Notes: generated by a model not told the origin, from the sequence alone. Shown: positions 45,239-54,082, counted from the first letter of the stretch. The stretch is DNA of 64,000 bases from Alphaproteobacteria bacterium (GCA_027485915.1 JAIXQA010000048.1:1-64000); one strand, 5' to 3'. Program-made: numbers and translations.

Positions 45239-45292
45239 GTCGGTTTTCCTTTCCGAAACGGTGGGTCCACATGGCCCACGCCATGCAGATCA

Positions 45293-45317
45293 AACGCCGG
45301 CTCGGCACTTACGTTCC
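45293..45317 (-). promoter_or_regulatory. EcfG-type promoter of DUF1328 and glycine-zipper genes
   Basis: Exact GGAAC-N16-CGTT on the minus strand, between the kinase stop and the DUF1328 start. Confidence 0.8.
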
Positions 45318-45340
45318 CTTTGCGCCTTGGCCGTCTCAGT

Positions 45341-47011
45341 TTAAGCTTGCGTCAGAAGAAAGCTCACCCCGACGCACGAGCCACCACCATTAAAGGGGGA
45401 AAGTGTCAGCTTACTGCCCAATTGGCGTCCAAAGGCCGTCAACAAACTATGACCCGTGCCAAGCTTGGAGGCCGTCTCAGCCCAGCCAATCCCGGTGTCA
45501 CAAATTTGTAGACACACCAGCCCCTGCGCATCGACCCGCAAGGAAACATGAACCTGCCCGGTCGCTTCTCCCGGGAAAGCGTGGATGATTGCATTGGTCA
45601 GCGCTTCGACCACAAACATAGAGATCGGCACCGCCAAGTCGGTGGCAATCGGCAATGGGTCGCAGTCACATTCGATCTTAATCCGCTGCATTTGGGCCGG
45701 ATAGCTACGCCGGATTTGTGCACACAGATCAGCGAGCAAAAGCTGCACATCAATGGTCGAGGCATGCGCCAAATCATCACTTTCAACAATCAAACGCTGC
45801 ACCAAAGCCAAGGCCGTCACCCGAGCCTGCACTTGTTCTAAGGGCGCGCGCTGCTCCGGCGTCTCGAGTTGACGGGCCTGCAAGCTCAGCAAGCTCAAGA
45901 CAACTTGGATATTGTTTTTGACCCGATGATGCAGCTCGCGAACCAAAGCGTCTTTTTGCTTGGCGATTTGAATAAGATGGCGATCGCGCAGATCGACGCG
46001 GGCTGCCATGGCGACCATTTCTTCGTGCAGCTCAAGCAATTCCTGGGGTTCGAACGCCTCACCTAAATGATCTTCAGGTACAAGACCTGCACCATAATGA
46101 TTGGCAATGGTGCGAAGTCGCTCAATCGGGCGGATGGCCCAATATTCCATCGCGAACCAAGTCGCTGCACCGGCAAACAATAAAGCGATCAACGGCAGCG
46201 CAATGTCGGTCGCCATATGAAAGAAGGTGGAAGAGTATAATACCTCATCGGGCATTGCGTAACGCATCGAAAGGTGGCGTGGAACGAGGAGGTAGGAAGA
46301 AGTTGACCACGTCTTGCCTTGATTATCACGGGTGACCTCGATTGGGTCACGCGCGCGTGCCTGCCGCGTGGCGTTTTGCGCATCTTCCAAGGTCAAGCTT
46401 GCGCGTCTGTCCAGCATGCGACGATTTAGATCTTGCTCCAGACGGCTCAGATCCAAACCGAATACGATATGGCCATCGGGATTGGCTTGTTGATCAATGA
46501 GCCCAAGCGCGACAATGAGGCTTGGTTGACCCGTCGCGCGATCAAGTACTGGGCCGGCCGCGGACAGCTCTTGGCCTGGCGATAATTCACGCCACCAGAT
46601 TCGGTCACTCACATTGCTTGTCACCGAGATTGGGTGGGCGGCGCAGAGAATTTTCCCGCGTGAGTCGATCCTTGCGAGGTTGGAAACGAAGGGCATGCCG
46701 ACGAGCGCAATGGCTAAGGTTTCGCGACAGGTTACAGAGCCACTTTGAACGTCATCGCGGCTGCTTAAACGCACCAAGGCTTGCTGGCCCGTTTCAATGA
46801 CATGCATGGCCTGCTCGCCGGCGATTGAGACCTGATCTGTGAGACTAGACCGAACAACTTGGCGATCATGCGACAGACGGGCAAAGGCTTGTGCAAAGCT
46901 GATCAAAAAGACTGGGACCATCGCTCCGCTCACAGCGGCCAAAAGCAATCCCCGCAGGGACTGGCTTTGAATCCATGTGCGCCAAAAGGAAGAGAGACGC
47001 GCGGGCGACAT
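45341..47011 (-). CDS. HisKA_2/HWE-type sensor kinase, general stress response
   Basis: This 556-residue membrane kinase has a first helix at about 22-42, a periplasmic sensor to about 265, a second helix near 268-288, and HAMP-like linker. Phosphoacceptor His361 lies in ELHHRVKNNIQVVLSLLSLQ, the HisKA_2 signature; the ATPase part has ALTNAIIHAF, CDTGIGW and GTGHSLLTAFGRQL. Kinases of this type (PhyK-like) phosphorylate PhyR. Start overlaps the sigma factor stop by one base, making it the last gene of nepR-ecfG-kinase, so its role in the stress pathway is well supported by position. Confidence 0.9.
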   Translation of the reverse strand: MSPARLSSFWRTWIQSQSLRGLLLAAVSGAMVPVFLISFAQAFARLSHDRQVVRSSLTDQVSIAGEQAMHVIETGQQALVRLSSRDDVQSGSVTCRETLAIALVGMPFVSNLARIDSRGKILCAAHPISVTSNVSDRIWWRELSPGQELSAAGPVLDRATGQPSLIVALGLIDQQANPDGHIVFGLDLSRLEQDLNRRMLDRRASLTLEDAQNATRQARARDPIEVTRDNQGKTWSTSSYLLVPRHLSMRYAMPDEVLYSSTFFHMATDIALPLIALLFAGAATWFAMEYWAIRPIERLRTIANHYGAGLVPEDHLGEAFEPQELLELHEEMVAMAARVDLRDRHLIQIAKQKDALVRELHHRVKNNIQVVLSLLSLQARQLETPEQRAPLEQVQARVTALALVQRLIVESDDLAHASTIDVQLLLADLCAQIRRSYPAQMQRIKIECDCDPLPIATDLAVPISMFVVEALTNAIIHAFPGEATGQVHVSLRVDAQGLVCLQICDTGIGWAETASKLGTGHSLLTAFGRQLGSKLTLSPFNGGGSCVGVSFLLTQA

Positions 47012-47673
47012 CAGCTTCGGTTTGGGTCAAGTCGGCGGAGTTCGCCCAATATGGCCTCGCTTGCCTGCGCACTGGTGGGTCTGGCCTGACCAAAATCACG
47101 CTGTCGATTTTCCACATAGTCGCGCAAAAAGGCTCTGCCTCGTGCAACCCGGCTTTTGACCGTGCCAATGGCGCAACCGATGATTTGCGCTGCCTCTTCA
47201 TAGGCAAAACCGCCAGCACCAACCAGGATCAGCGCTTCACGTTGTTGCGCTGGCAGGGCTTGAAGGCCAGCGGCCAATTCGGCCAAAGCCATATGGCCTT
47301 GTTGGGCGGGCTCACAGACCAAAAGCTTGTCTGCCGCATCCGGGTCCCAAGGGGCTACGCGCCGTTGTTTGCGACACCAAGAATAATAATGGTTGCGCAG
47401 GATGGTAAAAATCCAAGCCTTAAAGTTGGTGTTGGGCAAATAGCTCGCACGCGCCGCCCAAGCTTTTGCCAAAGCTTCTTGTGCCAAATCATCAGCCAGA
47501 TCAGCCCGCCCACACAGGCCGCGGGCGAACGCACGCAGGGGCGGGATAACCAAGACGAGCTTTGAGGCAAACTCAGCGGCCAGGGTGCGCGCTAACTCCA
47601 CGTCCGCTTCCGGCAGTTTAATCGGCTGAATCGCGACACCCCGACGGGCAAAATGCAATCGTTCTCCGGTCAT
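47011..47673 (-). CDS. ecfG: EcfG-type RNA polymerase sigma factor
   Basis: This 220-residue ECF sigma factor has region 2 (FARGLCGRADLADDLAQEALAKAW, FKAWIFTILRNHYYSWCRK) and region 4 (ALPAQQREALILVGAGGFAYEEAAQIIGCAIGTVKSRVARGR). The FAYEEAA and GCAIGTVKSR pattern is that of EcfG proteins. About 40 residues precede region 2. It would direct RNA polymerase to the GGAAC-N16-CGTT promoters in this window, and is held by NepR until PhyR is phosphorylated. Its ATG overlaps the nepR stop by 4 bases. Confidence 0.93.
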   Translation of the reverse strand: MTGERLHFARRGVAIQPIKLPEADVELARTLAAEFASKLVLVIPPLRAFARGLCGRADLADDLAQEALAKAWAARASYLPNTNFKAWIFTILRNHYYSWCRKQRRVAPWDPDAADKLLVCEPAQQGHMALAELAAGLQALPAQQREALILVGAGGFAYEEAAQIIGCAIGTVKSRVARGRAFLRDYVENRQRDFGQARPTSAQASEAILGELRRLDPNRS

Positions 47674-47876
47674 GCGCTAGGCTCGATCTCTGCTGCATCT
47701 GACGCAGCTTCGAGGGCAGCATCAATCTGGGCGAGAAGATCGCTAAAATCATCGGGCACGGGTTCGAGCAGGACTTCGCGGTAGAGGGTGCGAAGGCCCG
47801 CCACAATTGGGTCGTCATTCAGGTCAGGGGTAACATCATGCGGTGTATCGATTGGCGGAAATGGCGACTGAGGCAC
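47670..47876 (-). CDS. nepR: NepR anti-sigma factor
   Basis: The 68-residue protein has the NepR core AGLRTLYREVLLEPVPDDFSDLLAQID, the segment that binds sigma factor or the sigma-like domain of PhyR. GTG start at 47876, preceded in frame by a stop, so it cannot be longer; ribosome binding site is weak, which may keep its level low. It is the first gene of the operon and follows an EcfG-type promoter, giving feedback control. The 5' leader would be about 100 bases. Confidence 0.92.
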   Translation of the reverse strand: MPQSPFPPIDTPHDVTPDLNDDPIVAGLRTLYREVLLEPVPDDFSDLLAQIDAALEAASDAAEIEPSA

Positions 47877-47988
47877 TCAGCGAGTCCGTTCTGTGATAAG
47901 GCGCTTCTCGATCCCGCTGGATCAAGGTGGCGCGAGCAAGTCTTCAGCAGGGTCGGGATAGGTTTCAGGCCACCCCAGATGGGGATTA

Positions 47989-48013
47989 AACGCGGCCGTT
48001 TCCAAATCGTTCC
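47989..48013 (-). promoter_or_regulatory. EcfG-type promoter of nepR-ecfG-kinase
   Basis: Exact GGAAC-N16-CGTT on the minus strand, back to back with the phyR promoter. Confidence 0.88.
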
Positions 48014-48021
48014 ACAGGACG

Positions 48022-48046
48022 GGAACTTATTTCCAAGATGGGCGTT
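48022..48046 (+). promoter_or_regulatory. EcfG-type promoter of phyR
   Basis: Exact GGAAC-N16-CGTT, 29 bases before the phyR start codon. Confidence 0.88.
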
Positions 48047-48075
48047 GTCGCGGTGCAAGCCTTGAGGAGAATTCC

Positions 48076-48834
48076 ATGTCAACAGTAGCCAATTTCGGCC
48101 CGCACCTTCCCATCCTGCGCCGTTATGCGCGCGCTATGACTGGTTCGCAAGTCAGCGGGGATGCCTGTGTTCGAGCGGCATTAGAGGCCATTCTGGCAGC
48201 ACCCGCCCAAATCTCTACGGCCCATCCTCCGAAGGTTGAATTGTTCCGATTATTCCACGCGGTTTGGACCTCAGTCGCCCCCGCGTTGGACCCAAAATTG
48301 CGACCCGAGCGAAGTGCCCTCCTGCTCACGGCCGTTGAGGGCTTTAGTCATGATGAAGCTGGGATCGTCCTAGGTAAATCGGCCCTTGTTGTCGGGGAAG
48401 AAATTCTGAAGGCGCGCGCGGCCATCCAATCTGAATCGATTGGCCAAGTTCTCATCATCGAGGATGAATCGATCATTGCTATGCACTTGCAAGCGCTGGT
48501 GGAAGACCTCGGCCACCGCGTCATCGGTGTCGCCACAACGCGGCTTGAGGCCGTGCGCCTTGTTGAGCAAACCCAACCTGACCTTGTCCTCGCCGATATA
48601 CGCTTGGCTGACGGTTCATCTGGGATTGATGCGGTGGCAGATATTTTGACCCTTTGTGATGTACCTGCGATTTTCATCACGGCGTTTCCAGAGCGTCTCT
48701 TGAGCGGCGAGACTTTAGAACCGACCTATTTGATCACCAAGCCTTTCCTGCCTGAAACGGTAACAGCGACGATCAGCCAGGCCATGTTCTTCCATCGCGA
48801 AACCCAGCGGGAGCAGTCGGCGAACCGCGCTTAG
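48076..48834 (+). CDS. phyR: PhyR anti-anti-sigma response regulator
   Basis: The protein has 252 residues. The N-terminal 115 residues are a sigma-factor-like domain (LPILRRYARAMTGS, ALLLTAVEGFSHDEAGIVLG) that mimics EcfG to capture NepR. The C-terminal receiver domain (from QVLIIEDES) has phosphorylation site Asp174 in VLADIRLADG and Lys in ITKPF. Phosphorylation opens the sigma-like domain, which then removes NepR from EcfG. GAGGAG ribosome binding site. It is divergent from nepR-ecfG-kinase and has its own terminator. Confidence 0.95.
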   Translation: MSTVANFGPHLPILRRYARAMTGSQVSGDACVRAALEAILAAPAQISTAHPPKVELFRLFHAVWTSVAPALDPKLRPERSALLLTAVEGFSHDEAGIVLGKSALVVGEEILKARAAIQSESIGQVLIIEDESIIAMHLQALVEDLGHRVIGVATTRLEAVRLVEQTQPDLVLADIRLADGSSGIDAVADILTLCDVPAIFITAFPERLLSGETLEPTYLITKPFLPETVTATISQAMFFHRETQREQSANRA

Positions 48835-48867
48835 GCTTTCTTCTTTCCACCATCATCGACATGCGAA

Positions 48868-48899
48868 GGCCCGACCAATTCGTTGGCCGGGCCGTTTTC
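48868..48899 (+). terminator. Intrinsic terminator of phyR
   Basis: A GC-rich 11 bp stem (GGCCCG and CCAA with TTGG and CGGGCC, one mismatch) capped by a TTCG tetraloop and followed by GTTTTC, 34 bases after the phyR stop. Confidence 0.85.
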
Positions 48900-48926
48900 G
48901 TGATGCGAAAAGCGCGAGGCTTGTGT

Positions 48927-49508
48927 TTAACGTGGACTATTGATGATCACTTGCGCGATGAGACCACCGACAATGGCAGCGAGCAGATAATCACCGCGAT
49001 CATCCTCAACCCAACGATAGCCACGAGGCGGGGCACGCAGATTGTGGCCCCGATAGTCAAGTTCGGCGAAGCGCTGGTTATAGCCGCCTAAGCTTTGGCC
49101 CCGTGTCCAAGGGCGATAACCCATAGAGAAGCCGCGCTGACGCATTTGCCATTGTGAAGGCTGACCATAACGCCATTGGTTTTTGTTGTTGTAATAGCCA
49201 TTATGGACACCTTGGTCCCACGTGGCACCACGACGGGTATCACGCCAAGACTTACGGTCTTGGTTCAGTTCGCGGCGATCTTGACGAATGGCGGCCTCGC
49301 GCTGATCCAAGCGATCGTCGCGGCGTTCCATCGTGCGGTCTTGGGCGTCAGAGCGCTCACGACGACTAGGCTGGCCATTTTGATCGACCCAGCCACCCCC
49401 TGCCCGGCCGAACTCAATGCGAGCAGGCTGTGCCATGGCGGCAGGAACAAAGAAGGCAGGCGACAGCACGGCTGTCGCCAAAAGAAGGGCACTGATTTGA
49501 CGTTTCAT
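48927..49508 (-). CDS. RcnB family periplasmic protein
   Basis: The protein of 193 residues has a signal peptide ending at AMAQP (about 26-30). A long charged segment follows (RRERSDAQDRTMERRDDRLDQREAA), then the RcnB motif near the end: YRGHNLRAPPRGYRWVEDDRGDYLLAAI with a last hydrophobic helix. RcnB proteins act in the periplasm, first described in nickel/cobalt homeostasis, but most have no tested role. AAGGAC nine bases before ATG. It lies 39 bases after the entericidin-like gene and likely shares its EcfG-type promoter. Confidence 0.87.
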   Translation of the reverse strand: MKRQISALLLATAVLSPAFFVPAAMAQPARIEFGRAGGGWVDQNGQPSRRERSDAQDRTMERRDDRLDQREAAIRQDRRELNQDRKSWRDTRRGATWDQGVHNGYYNNKNQWRYGQPSQWQMRQRGFSMGYRPWTRGQSLGGYNQRFAELDYRGHNLRAPPRGYRWVEDDRGDYLLAAIVGGLIAQVIINSPR

Positions 49509-49547
49509 TAGAATTGTCCTTCGGGACACGAGCCTAAAGCTCTAGTT

Positions 49548-49769
49548 TCAGTATGGCTTGGCGCGTGCAGCTGCCTTGCGGTCAGCTTCGTCTTTCGCGT
49601 CTTGCTTAGCTTTTGAGGTCGCGATGTCGGATTGAACCTTGCTAGCCGCATCGCTAACCACTTCGCCACCAGCGCTCACATCCCGGCCAGCACCACGAAT
49701 GGTGTTACAGGCGGCAAAAGAGGTGACGCTCAACATCGTCAAACACAAGATCAGGATTTTCGGTTTCAT
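49548..49769 (-). CDS. Entericidin-like lipoprotein
   Basis: The protein has 73 residues, with signal and lipobox FAAC at about 18-21, then the entericidin pattern CNTIRGAGRDVSAGGEVVSDAA and a charged Lys/Asp/Ala tail. Entericidins are small stress-induced envelope lipoproteins. An EcfG-type promoter lies 50 bases upstream. Confidence 0.88.
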   Translation of the reverse strand: MKPKILILCLTMLSVTSFAACNTIRGAGRDVSAGGEVVSDAASKVQSDIATSKAKQDAKDEADRKAAARAKPY

Positions 49770-49818
49770 GGTTTTAGTCCTTAGGCCGCTGGCAAGATTG
49801 CTCAGCCTATGGAAGCGA

Positions 49819-49843
49819 AACGTATCAACGCAGCCTTGGTTCC
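49819..49843 (-). promoter_or_regulatory. EcfG-type promoter of entericidin-RcnB genes
   Basis: Exact GGAAC-N16-CGTT on the minus strand, 50 bases before the entericidin-like start. Confidence 0.8.
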
Positions 49844-49856
49844 AAACACACCCCGA

Positions 49857-52439
49857 TTAGCTGGCGACAAAAGGTTCAATCCCCCCCAAAGCTTTGGCTA
49901 TCGAATCCTTTGTATAGGGCTTGGTAATGAAGGGCCGCGCATTTTGATCGGACGGATAATTGATGCCGCTGCCATAGCCAGTGGCGAAGATGAAGGGCAC
50001 TTCCATCTCAAACAGGCGATCGGCAATCGGGAAGCTATTCTGATTGCCCAGATTTACATCCAACAAAGCAAAGCTCGGCTTTTCTAAGTCTAGAATGGCG
50101 AGTGCATCTTTCACATTACTGGCGACAAGGACACGCTCTGCCCCTAGGCTCAACAGCATGGCTTCTGCATCAAGAGCGATGATAAGATTATCTTCGACCA
50201 GCAAAACATGGCCCTTCAATCTGCCAGTTTGGGGCGTATCGGCCGTCGTCGTCGCGGGATTGATCGGTTTTTCCTCCATGACAATGAATTGCGCGGGAAC
50301 TGAGAAGCTAACCCGCACACCGGTAGCCAGAAAGGCAATTGAAGACTCCCCACCTAGCTCATGGGGGATAGAGGCTTCAATAATGGTCGAGCCAAAACCT
50401 CTATGGGTTGGGACCGTGACGGGTGGGCCACCAATTTCTACCCAACGGGCGATTAAGTCCCCTTGTGGGCCGATCTGCCAAGAAATATCGACATGGCCCC
50501 CTTCCCCACAAAAAGCACCATATTTGGCTGCGTTGGTAATGAGCTCATGGATAACCAAGGCAAGTGTTGAGAAGGCTTGAGGGATCAAAAGAACCGGCGG
50601 GCCCGACATGTGGATCGTGTTCCAAGCCGGACCCAGATAGGCTTCAGCTTCGGTTGCAATCAAGGTTTCAAAGGAACCAGGGCCCCAATTCTTGGCAGTG
50701 ATCTGATCATGAGCGCGCGCCAGAGCATGGACACGATCGCCCAAAACATCCGCAAACGTATTGATGTCTTTAGCATTGACGCGACTTTGTGAGATCAGCC
50801 CGCGGATCAGGCCCAAGATGTTACGCACGCGGTGGTTAAGCTCGGCAATCAGAAGATCTTGCGTCTGACTGGCAGCCGTTCTCTCTGCTTCGGTTGCACT
50901 AATCAAGCGCAACACCACTTCCAACACCGTGACCTGTAAGGCTTCAGCTGCCCGCAATTCCGCATCTGTCCACGGCGTACTCTTGCCATGCAAGGTTTCT
51001 TGCCAGGCTTTAAAGCTCTTGCGCGGGCTGATGCGGACTTCGCCTTGGCCAAGCAATTCCACGGCCTTGGTTGGATCACCTGCCCATTTCACCGTCGATG
51101 CCGTCTCTTTACGAAAGAAGACAAGATAGTCGCGGGGGATGGTGGAAATCGGGATCGCCAACATACCCGCGGCCCGATCCTTAAAGCTATTTGCAAGCGG
51201 GCAGACGCTTTCGATCTCATTGCTACTATAGACGCGGCTTGCCGAGACGCCGTCCAGAAACTTCCGCAGCACCTCAAATTCTTCCAAAGTAGGGGTAGAG
51301 CCCTTGAGGGTGACGCTACCATCTATGCAAAAGGCTGTTCCATCGCAGGGGACGATATTGACCAATTGATTGGCCAATTGTGCGACGTCCTTAGTTGCAA
51401 CGCCCGCGAGAGCGACGGAGGCCAGAAGATCGGCAGTAATCTTACGGGTCGAGGCTTCAAAGGCGATCAGTTCTTCACGCTCACATCGATCAATGAGCAG
51501 AGCGAGGATTTGGCCAAAGACTTCTGCAGTCGTGCGCCGCTCATAGCCGATGGTTCGGGCAGTCATATGGTGACATGCAATCAAGCCCCACAGCGCCCCA
51601 TTTTTCAAAAGCGAAACCGTCATGGTAGCCGCAACGCCCATATTGCGGAGATATTCAAGATGGATGGGCGAGTGCGAGCGGAGGCTGCTCATGGACAGGT
51701 CGGTCACCGCATCGGCAGACGATTCCGCTGCGACGAGTGGTGATGGCGTGCTGTCAATGTCCAGCAAGGTCCTTATAGGATTGCGGACTAACAATGCGCG
51801 GGCTTGCAGGGGAATGTCGGTGGCTGGATAGCGCAGACCTAAGAATGACTCCATCGATGGACGGCATCTTTCGGCAATTACCTCACCGGATCCATCTGGA
51901 TGAAACTGATAAATCATAACCCGATCATAGCCAGTCAGAGCCTGCATCAGTCGGACCGCTTCATGGGTTAGATCGGTAACATGATGCTGATGCTGCACAT
52001 GGTCGATCATCGACCGTACCATCGAGCCTGCATTTAACTCGCCGGTGTCTTCGCTCGGCTCTGCTTCCAACAAGATGAGATCGCCACTGGTATGGACCGC
52101 CAAGTCAAAAGCTGAGCCATCTTCCTGGAGTACAATCGCAAACAATCGCTCGATGACGTCTTGCCGATAGAGGGACGATAGGCGATTGCGGATCGCATGC
52201 ACAGCCTCTGGAAGGAGCAAGGCCGTTAGATTTGCACCCAGAATATCTTCAAGTGGGAGGTTGAGATATTCCCGGCTATTGGACGAGGCCCTCTCAATGA
52301 TCCAGTCTGGGGTCAAAGCGAGCAGAAAGCCGGCGCTTTGGATCGAGCCGATTTCGTGAATGCGTTCTTTATCGCAATTGGTCAGAGTTGGTGGTTCGGG
52401 GGGATGGGTGTTTAATGTAAAGGTCTTGGGCATAGCCAT
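49857..52439 (-). CDS. bphP: Bacteriophytochrome histidine kinase-response regulator hybrid
   Basis: This red/far-red light sensor has 860 residues in the order PAS (20-120), GAF (about 135-315), PHY (about 320-500), HWE/HisKA_2-type kinase, receiver. Biliverdin-binding Cys22 is in TNCDKERIHEIGSIQ; the chromophore pocket LRYPATDIP (Asp208) and SPIHLEYL (His260) are intact. Phosphoacceptor His536 lies in ELNHRVRNILGL; the receiver has VEDN and ALLDVNLG. ATG at 52439 follows GAGG; the frame opens 29 codons earlier inside bphO. A perfect EcfG-type promoter ends three bases before this ATG. Confidence 0.93.
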   Translation of the reverse strand: MAMPKTFTLNTHPPEPPTLTNCDKERIHEIGSIQSAGFLLALTPDWIIERASSNSREYLNLPLEDILGANLTALLLPEAVHAIRNRLSSLYRQDVIERLFAIVLQEDGSAFDLAVHTSGDLILLEAEPSEDTGELNAGSMVRSMIDHVQHQHHVTDLTHEAVRLMQALTGYDRVMIYQFHPDGSGEVIAERCRPSMESFLGLRYPATDIPLQARALLVRNPIRTLLDIDSTPSPLVAAESSADAVTDLSMSSLRSHSPIHLEYLRNMGVAATMTVSLLKNGALWGLIACHHMTARTIGYERRTTAEVFGQILALLIDRCEREELIAFEASTRKITADLLASVALAGVATKDVAQLANQLVNIVPCDGTAFCIDGSVTLKGSTPTLEEFEVLRKFLDGVSASRVYSSNEIESVCPLANSFKDRAAGMLAIPISTIPRDYLVFFRKETASTVKWAGDPTKAVELLGQGEVRISPRKSFKAWQETLHGKSTPWTDAELRAAEALQVTVLEVVLRLISATEAERTAASQTQDLLIAELNHRVRNILGLIRGLISQSRVNAKDINTFADVLGDRVHALARAHDQITAKNWGPGSFETLIATEAEAYLGPAWNTIHMSGPPVLLIPQAFSTLALVIHELITNAAKYGAFCGEGGHVDISWQIGPQGDLIARWVEIGGPPVTVPTHRGFGSTIIEASIPHELGGESSIAFLATGVRVSFSVPAQFIVMEEKPINPATTTADTPQTGRLKGHVLLVEDNLIIALDAEAMLLSLGAERVLVASNVKDALAILDLEKPSFALLDVNLGNQNSFPIADRLFEMEVPFIFATGYGSGINYPSDQNARPFITKPYTKDSIAKALGGIEPFVAS

Positions 52440-52441
52440 TA

Positions 52442-52466
52442 AACGCCTCAAGAGTTGATTGGTTCC
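52442..52466 (-). promoter_or_regulatory. EcfG-type promoter right before bphP
   Basis: Exact GGAAC-N16-CGTT on the minus strand, inside the intergenic gap after bphO. Its -10 is so close to ATG 52439 that transcription would begin at or just after that codon, near ATG 52433 (third codon). The same bases hold the GAGG ribosome binding site. Confidence 0.6.
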
Positions 52467-52483
52467 CGCGAGCGAAAGGCGCG

Positions 52484-53074
52484 CTAAACCAGAAAGGGTG
52501 CAAAGTCCGTTCTCGGCATCATCCACGTGTCAAAAAGCTGAAAACTGGCCAGAGCGGCCTCAAGTGCTTGGTCTTGGGCATCTGGTTCACTAAGACCATC
52601 GAGCGCACGACACAGCCTCTGCCAAGCCGCGCCGTCGCCATGGCCGCCTTGAAAAAAGCTGCGCCCTGAGGCCTTATCTCCACACAGATGATCCAGCTTG
52701 GCTGCCAAAGCCCGCCCACCCATCATGGAACCCTCGCGCACATAAAGCACACCCAAATATGCCCCGTAGGAGGTGATCTCGGTTTGTGCGATGTGGTCGG
52801 GATGGCCCAAGCCACTTGACCCTAAATCTTCCAAGTCCTGAAGGAGACGACGGCTGCGATAGTCGACTTTTGGTGCCTGTGGCCGCTCCGGGAAGGCGGC
52901 AGAATCCAAGGCCTGCTCTAGGCCAGAATGATACCCGTGCAGACGGCCAAGCAAGGCGAGATAGGCCGGAAGTGCAATCGTCTCATCCATCAATTCGTGA
53001 AAGCTTGTATGGTGGTGAAGTTGCTCGTGGATAGCCCGAGTGCCCTGCCGGAGGTGGTCGCGCGTGGTGCCCAA
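52484..53074 (-). CDS. bphO: Haem oxygenase (bacteriophytochrome-linked)
   Basis: The protein of 196 residues has the haem oxygenase fold: LRQGTRAIHEQLHHH with the proximal His near residue 16, LGRLHGYHSGLEQAL, and the distal helix YVREGSMMGGRAL with its glycines. It opens haem to biliverdin, the chromophore of the phytochrome encoded next. TTG start at 53074 with GGAG seven bases upstream. The stop is 44 bases before bphP, so they are transcribed together. No EcfG motif is seen in front of it. Confidence 0.9.
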   Translation of the reverse strand: MGTTRDHLRQGTRAIHEQLHHHTSFHELMDETIALPAYLALLGRLHGYHSGLEQALDSAAFPERPQAPKVDYRSRRLLQDLEDLGSSGLGHPDHIAQTEITSYGAYLGVLYVREGSMMGGRALAAKLDHLCGDKASGRSFFQGGHGDGAAWQRLCRALDGLSEPDAQDQALEAALASFQLFDTWMMPRTDFAPFLV

Positions 53075-53145
53075 GGTCCATCTCCGTTTTCAAGAGGTAA
53101 GATGACGCGCGCTTTGGGCGGCAAAGTCAATCTAAATCCGATTGT

Positions 53146-53580
53146 TCAACGCCGGGTAAGGACGATGACGCCACCAATGGGCCCCTTGGGAAGGCGAATA
53201 TCGGGGGCTAGGGCTGGCTCTGCCTCAAAACTTCCCTCTGAAAGCCCGCGCTCCAATAAAGTTGAGCGGACACGATAGAGGCGTTGCTCCGCCACACGGG
53301 CATCGGCGGGTGCGCCATCATCACCTGAAACTGCCAACAACAAGATTCTGCGGCGCGGACAACGCAAGAGGCTATTGCTCAAGACCGACAATACTTGCGC
53401 CGCGCCGGGGCTTAAAGCTTCGTCTTGATTGGCGAAATAGATTTGGGTTGCCTCGCCTCGACAAATGCGATCCCCCATCACGAGGTCTTTGTCCGGCTTG
53501 GTTGCAGGCATGGGGGACGCGCACGCCCCTAAACCCAGAGCAATGAGTGCCAAGCCAAAGAATGGAGGCTTGGCAGACAT
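53146..53580 (-). CDS. Putative OmpA-like lipoprotein
   Basis: The protein of 144 residues has a lipoprotein signal (MSAKPPFFGLALIALGLGAC). The mature part resembles a short OmpA-type domain: IYFANQDEALSPGAAQVLSVLSNSL, then VAEQRLYRVRSTLLERGL. The typical ND..LS..RA motif is only partly kept. The frame is open to 53802, but that would overlap the dps gene; ATG at 53580 gives a clean signal. It is 20 bases after dps and probably co-transcribed. Confidence 0.65.
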   Translation of the reverse strand: MSAKPPFFGLALIALGLGACASPMPATKPDKDLVMGDRICRGEATQIYFANQDEALSPGAAQVLSVLSNSLLRCPRRRILLLAVSGDDGAPADARVAEQRLYRVRSTLLERGLSEGSFEAEPALAPDIRLPKGPIGGVIVLTRR

Positions 53581-53599
53581 TAGCCACGATGTGTGATGA

Positions 53600-54082
53600 T
53601 TATGCCGATGGTGCGACATGGGACTCAACAAACCAAAGCTGTTGATCAATGCCGCGCGACATTTCTGTGAAAAGGTCCGACGTGTCGGCATCCCCAAATT
53701 TAGCGCATTTTGCGCTGGCTTCGCGCACCGATTGGCCAAAGGCAGCGAGGCTCCCAGCGACTGCAAACACATGCTGGTTTTCATCGGCAAGGCCCAAATC
53801 ATAGGGAACTAGAAATGAGTTCATGGTCGCGACTTGCACGGTGCCTTGTGCAACGCCACCAAGCCCACCCGCGCGCTCGGCCAACATATCCGAATAGGTC
53901 TCAACCTGCTCTGAAACACGATCAAAAAGCTCATGAATGGCGATAAAGTTTGGGCCGCGCACATTCCAATGGGCTTGCTTGGTTTGGGCATGCAGATCAA
54001 TGGCCGCCGCCAAATGCTTATTGAGCAATTCAATCGATTGGGCGCGGATGGTTTCATGCAGCGTATTGCGTGTCTTGTTCAT
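53600..54082 (-). CDS. dps: Dps ferritin-like DNA-protection protein
   Basis: The 160-residue protein has the Dps ferroxidase site shared between subunits: KQAHWNVRGPNFIAIHELFDRVSEQVETYSDMLAERA. It stores iron and shields DNA in oxidative or starvation stress. ATG at 54082 has AGGAG eight bases upstream; the frame opens 13 codons earlier. No exact EcfG motif was found before it. Confidence 0.94.
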   Translation of the reverse strand: MNKTRNTLHETIRAQSIELLNKHLAAAIDLHAQTKQAHWNVRGPNFIAIHELFDRVSEQVETYSDMLAERAGGLGGVAQGTVQVATMNSFLVPYDLGLADENQHVFAVAGSLAAFGQSVREASAKCAKFGDADTSDLFTEMSRGIDQQLWFVESHVAPSA

